From: Linnemannia elongata
Lineage: Eukaryota; Mortierellomycota; Mortierellomycetes; Mortierellales; Mortierellaceae
Reading direction: 5' to 3'
Assembly: GCA_036320915.1 (NCBI GenBank)
Contig: JAXBDG010000015.1
Location: 1,178,001 to 1,242,000 of the forward strand
DNA: 64,000 nt
A program made the position numbers and the translations under genes. This document shows positions 47,639-58,896 of this stretch, in pieces. The notes under the pieces are model-generated. The model worked only from the letters and a program-made list of their open reading frames with translations, was not told the DNA's origin and made no database searches. How positions within the stretch are numbered: position 1 is the first letter of the stretch; the number at the start of each line of letters is the position of its first letter.

Positions 47639-48088
47639 CTGGATGTAGGATGTATCTCAGTTACATAAATGATCATTTCTAACGAACATGGATCTTCATG
47701 ACTATTATGTGAAGTATGGTATTGATCTTCACCTAGAAAGTTCAGCAAAGATAAGGACTTGGTATTGTAAGACGAATCATATAGATTGCTGAACGATGGG
47801 TGTGAAAATCAAAAGCAGGAGTAGAAGTGAGAAGAAAAAGAAGGCAAGATTCTTTGGAATCCATGATTGTTGTGTTGGCTACCGCTGGATATATTTTGAG
47901 TTTTGAGAATCCGGAGGGCTTTTATTTTTCTGCTGTCGTGATATGTTCGGTCATGAAGAGAATTTGTCTGCCCGATTTGATTTGACAGTTTATTGGATTG
48001 ATTTTCCGGCGGAGCGATGACCATCCTGTTTATCCTCTTCTCTTCTTTTTTTCTTTTAATCGACACTCTCCTTCATACAACCCCTGCC
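47639..48088. other. Intergenic TDA10–GLO2
   Basis: 450 bases holding the TDA10 3' end and the GLO2 promoter. An in-frame ATG at 48017 upstream of the chosen GLO2 start would add 24 residues. Confidence 0.4.
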
Positions 48089-49861
48089 ATGTTCCGTTCC
48101 TTGTCCTGGACTCCCCGCATTATCCACTCCTTCAAGGCACCTTCTGTTATTTCTTCTACTACTCCTTCTCCTCTTTTCACTTCTTTCTCCTTCTCTTCTA
48201 CTACCTCTTCTCATCTTCTCAATTCTTCCTCACTTTCTTCTACTTCTTTTTCGTCACACTCCTCCTTCTCCACCCTCGCCAGACTCGTCTCCCTTCCCAC
48301 AACCAAGGCTCACCAACACCATCGCTCAAACGTGCTCGCCACTCTCACTCGGCCCTTCTCAACAACGTCAAACCCAGCCATGCGTATCATTCCCGTCCCA
48401 GTCCTTGAAGGTAAGACTTGTTTTTTTTGCGTATTCTTTCCCGTGGGAAGAAGGTCACACTGGCGTCATTCATACAAGGAGAAACTCACTTGGTTGTTGA
48501 CACATGCATTCGCAAGGCGAGGGAGACAAACGAATGACATGAACAGCGTCGGGTTTGGCCAGTTGAGAATGACAGCAGTATAAATGGCAAAATGGAGAAT
48601 AAGAATGGAGATCCTTAGCCTTTTTTTTTTGGTGGGAAAAAATACGCTGGTGTGTATGCCAGAACGATAGCGGTACCACCGAGCATCAAAACTAAGGTCT
48701 CTCAAGCGCACACATCATTATTCCCTTTAAAGACGTCCTGAAGAACCTGTCAACAGAGGATTCTCAAGGACATGTTTTACCGAAGTGAAAAAGAGATGAC
48801 AAATTGACATTGATGCCTTACATATTGCGTGCTTTTAATTGTTAGATAACTACGCCTACGTCCTTCTCGACGAGAAGACCTCCGAGGCTGCTGTTATCGA
48901 TCCTGTCGAGCCCCAAAAGTTGCTTCACATGGTTCAACATCTGAACGCCAAATTGACGTCAGTCCTCATCACCCACCACCACTGGGATCACTCCAACGGC
49001 AATGTCGAGTTGCTTGCCAAGAAGCCCGGTCTTGCTGTCTTTGGTGCCGATGCCAGGATTCCCGAAATCAATTATGTTGTCAAGGATAAAGAAGAGTTCA
49101 AGGTTGGGTCATTGACTGTCCAGGCTCTCTGGACTCCTTGTCACACCAAAGGCAGTGTTTGCTTCTTTATCAAGGACGGAAACGACTGCGCTGTCTTTAC
49201 CGGCGATACTCTTTTCCTCAGTACGTGTTGGTGTTCTTTTTTTTTTTTTTTTTAGGCAATACCAACTATGATTTCGCAGACGGACGCGAAAAAGGAAAAA
49301 AAAAATCAACGCGCCGCGTGTCTATGTAGTAAGCTGATGAAATTATTAATCAACCACGAAAAATAATTGCTCTTCTTTTTTGTAAAAAAACATAGGTGGA
49401 TGCGGGCGATTCTTCGAGGGTACCGCGGCAGATATGTACAACAGCTTGCTTCACGTCTTGGCCACATTGCCCGTCGAGACCAAGGTCTTTTGTGGACACG
49501 AGTACACCAAGGCGAACCTCAAGTTTGCCAACCATGTCGAGCCCGAGAACGCTCACGTGGCCCAAAAGTTGCAATGGGTCTCGGACGAGAGCGTCAAGTC
49601 GACCATCCCTGGAACAATTGGCGAGGAATTGCTCACCAACCCTTTCCTCCGCGTCAAGTAAGCTGCCCTTCATGCCATCGGCGACAGTCATGACGAGCAC
49701 GCTTCGCTGTTTATTTATTTTACGATGCTTTACAACTGACCCTTTCTTTTTTTTTTTTTTTCTGGACTTTTAGTGAGCCATCACTCCAGGCGTTCACGGG
49801 CAAGAACGATCCTATCGATGTCATGCATGCCCTTCGCGAGCTGAAGAACAACTTCAAGTGA
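48089..49861 (+). CDS. GLO2: Glyoxalase II (hydroxyacylglutathione hydrolase), four exons
   Basis: Metallo-beta-lactamase-fold hydrolase that splits S-lactoylglutathione to D-lactate and glutathione, completing methylglyoxal detoxification. Exons 48089–48410, 48846–49220, 49396–49657 and 49774–49861 give 348 aa. The metal-binding motif is THHHWDH (150–156). Other marks are CHTKGSVCF, FTGDTLFLSGCGRFFEG and the glutathione-site region FCGHEYTKANLKFA. The first ~95 residues are rich in Ser, Thr and Arg without acidic residues, as in a mitochondrial presequence. A second in-frame ATG at 48380 (M98, MRIIPVPVLEDNYAY) is exactly where cytosolic glyoxalase II begins, so one gene may make both forms. 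Confidence 0.95.
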
Positions 49862-50377
49862 AATTCATTTGGGATGTGACAACTATCACTCTTCTGTCCA
49901 TCTATTGTTGCAGCAGCCTGCTAGTCTCTCATTGGCGCCCACTTGTATTACTTCTGTACCTATCACACTTACATATTCAAGTAATAAAGAAAGAAAGAGA
50001 AACCAAGTGTCCCCGGCTCCCCACCTTGGCGAACTCTCCAGAACTGTTCCACTTGGCTGAAGTCTTCATCACATGACTTAATGGTGACTGCGATCGGCAC
50101 TCGGCACAGAGCGAAAAAGGAATTTTTGCATGCAGGCGGATGTCATGGTTCTGGGCAGAGAGAGGGAGAGAGGGAGAGAGAAGAGCACAAGAGGTGCAGC
50201 GAGAAAAACAAACAATCACTCACCTTTTCTTTCCCTCCGTTCCCTTCTTCACACCTTCCCACACCTACTTCTCATTCACCATTCCCCTTTTCCCTAATCC
50301 TCACGCCCCCTTCCTTCCTCCCATTCACTCACTCTTAACATATCCTCCCTTCTTCCACTCATACCTATACTCGAACA
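49862..50377. other. Intergenic GLO2–MGM1
   Basis: 516 bases. GA repeats at 50158–50182 are followed by a CT-rich MGM1 leader (50220–50370). No gene. Confidence 0.5.
49983..49988 (+). terminator. Polyadenylation signal of GLO2
   Basis: AATAAA about 120 bases after the stop codon. Confidence 0.4.
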
Positions 50378-53300
50378 ATGATCTCGAGGTTGCTTGCAGA
50401 GGCCCCTGCTGTAAGCGCCGCTCTCCGCTCCAGGACACTCCTCAACCGACCCAGTCGCACACAACCCGCTCGTCTCCTCTCAACGGCTACTATCCTCAGA
50501 ACTCATCCTGGAACCAATACCGTCACCAACACAACAGCAGCTCAGACTACCGTTGCTGCTGCAGGAGCCGCCAGGCGTGACCCCTTAGCCTGGACTTCTC
50601 GTTCTGCAGGAGTCCAACAACGCTTCTACAACAGCAGCTCCGTCAACAGCACAGGCCGCTTGCGCATATTCTCTGCCACTACCGGATCCCGCCTCGTCTC
50701 CAGGGCGTATTCTTCAACCGCATACCCTTCTTCGGGTCGCCACACTATCCCCGGTCGACCCTTTGCTCTCCCTCGTCGTCACTCTGCGCTCCAGTTTTAC
50801 AGGACACGCCATGGAAACCTTGTTGCTAGACGTGGAATTGCTGCCACGGCTGCCCCCCGGTTCATAATGCATGCCCTCCGTTTGCCCATGGGTGCCCTCA
50901 CCGCTGGCCTTGCTAGTCTTTCCTACGCTCAGTACAAAGTCACAGGTATTATACACATCCCCGGAGAAAGTCGCAGAAGCCAAGATTGCACCATACGTTC
51001 TATTCCTGTATAATAATACTAATTCACGCTGCTTGTTATCTGTGCGTTTCTTGTGATAGAACTCTCAAACAGAGGAAGTGACTGGGCTATGGGGCTGGCA
51101 GAAGACGTGAAAGGACTTGTAACGTCGGTCAAGTCTACCATGAACCAAGTCCACGTCCCTGAGCTAGCCCTTCCCGACTTTTTGGTTCCTCTTTTCCGTG
51201 GCGCGACGTTGGACGACAAGGAACAGATCGTGAGCAGTGAGGCCTCCTTCTTGGAGGCTCAGGATGGACCACGCTTCATCCGCAAGTCATCAACAACAGG
51301 AGGCAACAACAACAACGGAAACAACGATAACAACGAGGACCCTCAGCACAACCGTGAGGCAGCGGCAGCGGCAGCGGCGGCAGCAGCAGCAGCCTTGGCC
51401 AAATCAAAGTCCGACGAGCAGGATAATTCACGCCCCTCAGGAATCCCACCTCACGACGGTGACTTTATGCTGCTGACCAAGAAGCTGATCGAAGTCAGGA
51501 ATGTTCTCAACTCGATCGACCACAACGATACCCTCAAGCTGCCTAGCATTGTCGTCATTGGAAGTCAGAGCTCTGGAAAGAGTTCAGTTTTGGAGGCCAT
51601 TGTCGGACATGAGTTCTTGCCCAAGTATGTTTCTTTACTGTTGTTAAGTAATGGCATTCATATATTACTCGAATCGATAAGTTTCTAACCATTTGAAATG
51701 TTGCTTTCGATTATAGGGGTTCAAACATGGTGACCCGGCGACCCATTGAGCTCACTCTAATTCATACGCCCCACAGTAAGGAAGAGTACGGAGAGTTCCC
51801 CTCTCTGGGCTTAGGCAAGGTGCACGACTTTAAACGCATTCAGGAGACTCTCAAGGATCTCAACATGGCTGTTCCCGAGTCAGAATGTGTTTCTTCCAAG
51901 CCCATTGAACTTCGCATCTACTCACCCAACGTCCCGGATCTGACCATGATCGACTTGCCTGGATACATTCAAATTACATCCAAGAATCAACCCATTTCAC
52001 TCAAGGAGAAGATCTCCGAGCTGTGCGAGAAGTATATTCAGGAACCCAACATTATCCTGGCTGTGTGCGCTGCGGATGTCGATCTGGCCAATTCGGAGGC
52101 CCTCAGGAGCAGTCGCAAGGTTGATCCACTGGGATTGCGGACGATCGGTGTTATTACCAAGATGGATCTGGTCGAGCCTGAGCGTGGAGTTGCCATTCTG
52201 AGAAATCAGGACTACCCTCTGCATCTCGGATATATCGGCGTCGTCTGCAGGGCACCTGGAGGATCCAGCAAAGAGAACATTACGCAGGCTGTCATCAAGA
52301 CCGAGGACGCGCATTTCCGGAGCTCATACCAGTACAGTCAACGAGGCGTCTTTGTCGGTACAGGAACTTTGCGTCGCAAACTGATGGATATCCTGGAAGA
52401 GAACATGGGCTCCAACTTGGGATCGATCATCAAGGCGGTCCAAAAGGAGTTGGATGAGACGCGATACCAGTTCAAGGTCGAGTACAACGATCAAAAGATG
52501 AGCGCCGAGTCATATGTAGCCGAGTCTGTGGACAAGCTGAAACATCGTTTCAAGGACTTTTCAAGGGCATTTGGCAAGCCTCAGGTCAGGCTGGAGATCC
52601 GACATATGCTGGAGCAGCGCATGCTCGATATCTGTGCGCAACGGTACTGGTCCGACCCCAGGATCAACGAATTGCCACAGCTGGACTCGAGTTCGACTGC
52701 AGAGGAAGATCGACTCTACTGGGACTTGCAGCTTGACTTGGCTTCGTCCGCATTGACAAAATCCGGTGTAGGTCGTCAGACTACCCAGCGCGTTGTCGAC
52801 ATTCTTTCTAGGACGATGGAGCAGTTGGCAGAGGCGGAGCCCTTTAACCACCACCCCGACGCAGCCAACACTATCAAGGCGATGACACATGAGATTCTCA
52901 GCTCTCGTAGCCAGGCCACTGCCGATCAGGTCGAGAACACCATCAAGCCCTTTAAGTACGAGGTCGAGTGCACAGACGGTGAGTGGACTGAGGGTGTCAA
53001 GCGTGCCATTGCCCTTGTTCAGACCGAGTTGGAGATGTGCGAGGACGCATTGTCCAAGATCAAGACGACGGTCGGGACCAAGAAGTTACGCAAAGCCATC
53101 AACTTTGTGATTGAGTCGGATCGCGAGGAGGCTAGGAGAGCACAGCGTCGTGAGGCCGTTGCCAAGTTGAGAGAGTCGAATCCTCGTCAGTATTTGGAGG
53201 ACCAAGTACGAGCCAGCCGGGATAGCCATTCCTCGGAATCGACTGAATCCCACGGCGAGCACAGCCAGGACGATGATACCCAAGCCCAGGAGGACAACCG

Positions 53301-53763
53301 ATCAGTACCGGAGGACGAGGATGAGCTCGAGGCGGCGATGCGACCCCATTTCAACCCCAAGTTGTTGGTGAAGGCACGAGAGGCACTTTCGTTGCGGGAC
53401 CGAGCATTGGTCCTGAAGTATCGGTTGTCAGCGCTCAAGTCCAAGACGTGCAAGAACGCAAAGAACAAGACACAGTGTCCCGAGGCGTTCTTGGCGGTTG
53501 TGGCGGAAAAATTGGCATATACGAGTGTGATGTTTATCCAGGTGGAGTTGATGAACGAGTTTGTGTTCCAGTTGCCACGTATGATTGACAGTCGTCTGGG
53601 AGTCAAGACGGGCCAGGAGGCGATGGAGAAGTTTGCGAAAGAGAACCCGCTTGTGGGTAAACACCTGGAGCTGATGGAGAAGCGGACGAAACTTGAGGAG
53701 GTGTGGGAGAAGCTGAACTACCTTGTCCGGCGACAGGAGGAGGCCAAGGCGCGCAAGTGGTAG
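50378..53763 (+). CDS. MGM1: Mgm1/OPA1 mitochondrial dynamin-like GTPase, three exons
   Basis: Drives inner-membrane fusion and cristae maintenance. Exons 50378–50945, 51060–51624 and 51717–53763 give 1059 aa, longer than yeast Mgm1. A long Arg/Ser/Thr-rich presequence (about 1–160) leads to a hydrophobic helix (about 165–185, [18 protein letters not shown]) that would anchor the long form. A second region ([13 protein letters not shown]) is a plausible site for rhomboid cleavage. A low-complexity linker with an Asn run and an Ala run follows. The GTPase motifs are intact: G1 GSQSSGKSS (from G357, K363), G3 DLPG (457–460) and G4 TKMD (525–528). The rest matches the middle/stalk and GED-like helices, ending KARKW. 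The acidic stretch around [12 protein letters not shown] is an insertion in the stalk. Confidence 0.95.
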
Positions 53764-54529
53764 TCGGTAGTTAGACTTTATATTGCGTTTTTCTCTTCTT
53801 AGACATTATCAATCAAAAAGCATTTTTTTATGAAAACCTTCTTATGGATGCGTTGCCCTTGTGCATAATGTGGACAAACGCGTCCTTTTTGTTTCAATCC
53901 TTCTATTGCGCCTGTGAACAACATGCGTCTTTTGTTACGGGTTATCCCATAACCTTGAATCTCTATAGGCGGCGGACCTAGTACCAGTCGTGTTTGACCA
54001 GTTGAACGAACTGCAAGGGTTCTGTGAGGTGAGCCGAGGAGTATCTACCAAGGAACATGTTTCCGGATTCGGTCGTGCTTCTCACTCGCCCACAGGGCTG
54101 TAACGCAAGTCCATTCGGGTCCACTTCATTTTTTCAGGGACGAGTTACACAAGTGAAAAAGATATGATGAAGGACAACAGTGATATGCTTTACAGCGTTT
54201 ATCTGCTGCTTCCTCAGAAGTTTTATGATTCATCAAGAGGGACGAACTGACGGTTGGAGAATACATCCTACTCATCTATCGCTTCTCCCAAACATAACGA
54301 CGCGTGTTCCCAACTGGAGTGTATTAGTGTCGCGTCCCAACCCCACTTAATCTACATACCACACCGCCTCCCTCCACGCTTCTGCAAAATTCAAAACAAA
54401 CCAGACGCCACAAAACAGTCACTTTCTCTCACTCTCTCACTTTTTCTTTTTTTTTATGCTTCCTCTCAACATGTCCAGCGTTGTCATTTCTCATTTCAAC
54501 CTCATCATTAACAACAGCAGCAACATATA
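53764..54529. other. Intergenic MGM1–MTR3 with an exon-like frame
   Basis: 766 bases. From 53970, right after a CTATAG acceptor-like site, a frame reads AADLVPVVFDQLNELQGFCE up to a GTGAGC donor-like site (about 54029). It stays open to a stop near 54100. No start codon or partner exon was found. The rest is promoter-like, with a CT-rich leader at 54415–54460. Confidence 0.4.
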
Positions 54530-55898
54530 ATGGCAACGGACAGAAAGCGAGTTGCAGGACCTGAGTCGAGTGTGGCCCCTCTTGTCGAATACCCCATTGA
54601 CCACCAACCATGGACCCCCTTCACCGAGAAGCGCCACGACTCTCATCGCCAGCCTGAGGACTTGCGTCCTATCTGTAAGTCCTAGGAAGATACCTTTTCT
54701 TGCCTAGAGAAGGCGAACGAGGACACGGATGAGCACACCATACAACATCGAGCTATGGGTGTATTTGATTACTTTGGAATAAAAGACACGCAGGAGTAGC
54801 ATTGGGGCACTTTCGCGTTTTCACAAAGAAATTAATCATGGTCGTCTATTTCTAACACACTTTGCTTCCTCTTTGTTTTTGCGGTTTACTCACGCCACTC
54901 GTACCTAGATTTGAAGACAGGATTGATCTCTGAAGCTAATGGATCTGCCTACATCGAACTGGAAAAGACAAAGCTCACCTGCGGCGTGTACGTTACCTTT
55001 TCGTTAAATCTGGGAGAAAAAGGAGACACACTTCCAATTGCTACACTTATTTTACCAGCAAGCAGTTCAAACTGACCGTTCTTATATGTTACATTTCTTG
55101 TCGTAGTTACGGTCCCAGGCCTGTAAAGAGAGCTGGACAAGGATTCAGTGACAGGGGAACTCTTAATTGCGAAATCAAGTTCGCTACCTTCTCTTGCGTC
55201 AAGCGTCGCGGTACCATGCGGGTAAAGACACTACAACCAATCACTCGGCCAAAATGGAGAGGGTCTTCCAAGACCTCTCACGTACACAACTCAGACCAAA
55301 TACTCACACATCACGTATTGCACTCTTCCACAAAATGGACGCAATTCTCCCTCTCCTTTCTCACCCATAGGATGCACAAGAGAAGGAGCTTTCACAGATC
55401 TTGAGCCAAGGCTTAACCCCCGCAGTGAGACTGGAACTCTTCCCTAAATCAAACGTCGATATTTATATCACCGTCTTGGAATCCGACGGCTGGGGCTCCT
55501 GTGTTGCTGCCGCTTTTACTGTCGCATCCGTCGCCCTGGCCCATGCGGGAATCGAGATGCTTGACCTCGTCGCTGGTTGCTCCGCTTCCTACGTCCCTAC
55601 CTCAATACCCTCCACTACCTCCACATCATCAACATCAGAAGCACCATCAGAAGGAGCAGGATCAATAACGCCACAGATCTTCATGGACGCCGATCTGGAA
55701 GAAGAAAAGTTCCAACAGGGTTCGATCGTGTTGGCATATATGCCATCATTGAACCAGACAACACATGTCTTGCAAACGGGTAAAGCCGAGGGGGCGATTA
55801 TTTCGCAGTCGGTTGAGCATTGTGTAGAGGCTTGTAACAAGATTTTTGCGGTTATGAACCATGCCCTTCTGGAGTCTATTGATCAGAAGAAGGTGTAA
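54530..55898 (+). CDS. MTR3: Exosome core subunit Mtr3 (EXOSC6-like, RNase PH fold), four exons
   Basis: Catalytically inactive RNase PH-type ring subunit of the RNA exosome, in the nucleus and cytoplasm. Exons 54530–54674, 54909–54987, 55107–55221 and 55371–55898 give 288 aa. The RNase PH pattern is visible: RPEDLRPIYLKTGLIS, GSAYIELEKTKLTCGVYGPRP, CEIKFATFS, then LEL…VDIYITVLESDGW and a helix AAFTVASVALAHAGIEM. An insertion of about 35 residues rich in Ser/Thr (PTSIPSTTSTSSTSE onward) sits between two core strands. The end resembles other Mtr3 proteins rather than Rrp41/46, although these families are close. Confidence 0.9.
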
Positions 55899-55974
55899 AG
55901 GGGAGATATCAGGAAGGACTTTTGGAGGGAGAAAGTCTATCGAGTCGGTTGCCTCTGGTCGTCAAAGCAGATGG

Positions 55975-55980
55975 AATAAA
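55975..55980 (+). terminator. Polyadenylation signal of MTR3
   Basis: AATAAA followed by an A run, about 77 bases after the MTR3 stop codon. Confidence 0.45.
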
Positions 55981-56140
55981 AAAAAAAACATCAGCAACAA
56001 CAACAACAAAAATGAACAAAAATGCAAAGTTGAACTTGTTTGCAAAAGGGATGTATCTAATAGTAAACGAGGTGTATCAAATTTGAGCTACAGAGTGTTC
56101 TAATCTCTGCCCTCAAAGACTGAAAATGACCGGATTTTGG

Positions 56141-58588
56141 TCACCTCTCATCGACACCACGTTCCCCAGCACCAGAGCTCTCAGCATCTGTCTTTGTTAC
56201 ATCAGCAGATTCCACATCCTCCTCTTCCTCCTCCTCCTCCTCCTCTTCCTGACGACCCGCAGCAACAGCATCATCCCGAGTGCCGCCAATGAGGTACCGC
56301 ATAATGTCCGAAAGACTGACAATGCCCTTGAGCTTATTCTCACTGTCGACAACAATCAACCGATGCACCTGCGATTTGCGGATGGTTCCAAAGATCGACG
56401 AGAGACTGTCGTTCAGAGTACACGTATGGACACCCGAAAAGTCTTCAGGTCGTCGGAGCAAAGCCTCTGCAACACACAAATCCAGATCCCTGTACACTCC
56501 TGCCTTCACCAACGTCTATTTTTTTTTGTACATGGCAAAGAATTGGTAAGTTAGACAGATGGGCCTGGCCATTTCAGCTTTTGCTTCTTTCAAGTAAGTT
56601 AAAGACAACTTACCATCACATCCACAGTCTCGTACACGTTCAACACAACACCTAATTAATAGGGTCACACAAAAAATTAGTAAGCCCATGTAGGTAAAAA
56701 CCCCTCACCATGTCGGACCAAATTGTATCCTTAGCGCAAACAATAAAAAAAACCTGCTCATTACCTTCTTCATCCACAATGGGGACAGAAGAGATTTTCC
56801 GTTTGACAAACATATCAATGACCTCGATCACAGGCGTCGACAGATCCGCCACCGCCAAATCCGTATAGATTCCAATCTTGAGTTCAGACAATGGCTGGCG
56901 CAGTGTCTTTTCGTCTTGGTACTAATGCCGTTGGACAATACGATCAATCGATGTCAAAAGGGATCAGAGACTGACAAGAGAAGTAAACAAGTTCACATGA
57001 TAAACAACAATCCAGCAGAACACAAAGAAGACGAGCGTTTCTACTTACATTCATGGCGATAAACTTCAGGATTCGGTACTGAGTCAACACCGAAACAATC
57101 ATCTCTTCACCTGTCTCAGAGTCTACATCCACCAAGGGAAGTCGGTGAGCTCTGGACTCGACCAGGAGATGGCAAGCATCGTACAGAGATTGGAGCGGGT
57201 GCAACGAGAATAGCTCTGGAGGTGGAACGCCTATTACTTTCTCGACATCTTTGTTTTCAATCAAACGTGAAAAAAGCATAGGAAGTATGAGTTGGTCAGT
57301 GAGGCGTGGTTCCGGGGGGTTCTCACACATTTCACGTACATATTGTCTGCATTGTACATTCCCCCGAAGTCCCACCGCTACCCAGAGCCCACCCCTTCTT
57401 CAGATTGAACCTTTTTTATTTTCACTTTTCTTTACCACTGGCTCTATCGGTGGGGGCATAACCCTTTTTTTCTTCCCCACTTCATGTACAACGCCTCTCA
57501 TAAAACCACATATCCTTCCTGTCCCATTTCAACAGTAAACTTTTTCACACGCACTCACCTCTCAGTTGTGAAATCTGAAAGAGTTCCATTTCCCGACTGG
57601 CGACAGAGTAGGACGAATGCGAGTAATAAAACTGGATCAGGTTGATAAAGTCGGTAGCGGTCAACATGCCAGCGAATTTGCGTTTTGTAGAATCCCAAAG
57701 TGGTGCCGACACGATCCCTATCGATCCCCCAAATGAAAGAAATGCACAATAAAAAGTGTTAGGAAAACGAACTAAAATAACTCAAAAGGTATGATTGCTC
57801 AAAGAGCAATACCAACAAAAACGTTGTCATTGCAAAAAGAAAAAAAGGCAGGTGTGTGAGCGATGGGGATAAGCAGGATATAAATTACCGTATTGCATTA
57901 GGACGGAGAGGGCTTTCTTGACCAAGAGGGTGGTATCCATGACAATCTGACGGTAGCTGACAGGGAGAACATCATATGCCGAATGTTGTTTCAGGAACGT
58001 CTCCATCATTGCCTGAGTCCCCTGAAGGGTCTCTGTATCCTTCTTCTTGCGCCAAGCCGAGTAGGACGCGACAGGATCAATGTTTTCCGTCGCCAACACA
58101 TCCACTGCTCCTCCCGCTCCTGCTCCTGCAGTCGTCGGGTGGAGGTGAGTTGTTGAGTCGAGCGTGAGATTTTGGGCAAGTGCGGAGGTCAAAGACGAGA
58201 CAGGTTGCAAAGGCGAGGCTGTCGAATGAGAAGCGAGCTCTGATACTGGTGGTGGTGGTACAGGTTCGGTGGTATAGGTGGCATTGCTGATAAAGTTGTT
58301 GTTGCTGTTGCTGTTGCTGTGGCGATGGTTGTGGGTGCTGTCACCCCCTTGGTTTTCAATAGCAGACGAAAAGTCCCCTTGAGTCTCAAGCGTGGAAGAG
58401 ACTGGCGCCTGTTGGGCAAAGTAATCATGAGAGTGACCATTACTGTTGAGGCTTGAGCCTCCGTCTGACTGGGCGCGCTCTTGCTGCTGAGAGATTGTAG
58501 GAGGGGGGAGTGTGCCCTCTGCAGAACTGATGCCGTTTGTGTGGTGTGTGTTCATTGAAGGGTCCTGAATTGGGTCCGAGTCTGTCAT
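56141..58588 (-). CDS. SNF4: AMPK/SNF1 gamma subunit (Snf4) with four CBS motifs, six exons
   Basis: Nucleotide-sensing gamma subunit of the SNF1/AMPK energy kinase. Exons 58588–57889, 57717–57559, 57248–57049, 56921–56765, 56651–56614 and 56515–56141 give 542 aa. The first ~170 residues are low in complexity (Ser, Asn, Gln, Thr) and absent from yeast Snf4. The CBS region starts at [20 protein letters not shown] and shows the usual elements: [43 protein letters not shown] and [20 protein letters not shown]. The C-terminus carries a run of about ten Glu and an acidic tail. The 38-base fifth exon is supported by phase and by [11 protein letters not shown], a standard Snf4 segment. The start at 58588 is the first ATG of the frame. 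Confidence 0.94.
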
Positions 58589-58896
58589 GGAGGCAGTGTT
58601 GGCCAAGGAGAGTGCTCCTCTATGTAGGTTTGATGTTGGTGGATGTCAGCCCGTCGGTAATGAGCTGTTCTCTGAGCCTTTGCTTGTTCTTGAGAATGGT
58701 GGTGACAGTAAGAGTGAGAGAAGCACAAGGAGGAACAAAAAGCAGTGGCGGATTACAGAAGAAGGAGGTAAAAGGAGAAAAGAAGCGATAGGCGAAAGTC
58801 AACCTGACCGAGAATATGTATGTGACTCGGACAATTTTTTATTAGTAGGGTGGGGTCTGGATGCGAAAAATGATATGCAAATGATCGTGTTTTTGT
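58589..58896. other. Intergenic SNF4 promoter
   Basis: 308 bases between the SNF4 start and the stop of the upstream tandem gene. No gene was recognised. Confidence 0.5.

Noticed and set aside
50946..51059. Protein-like string [13 protein letters not shown] inside MGM1 intron 1
   Set aside because: It is out of phase with both flanking exons, and no pair of splice sites would include it with an intron of workable size. Treated as chance.
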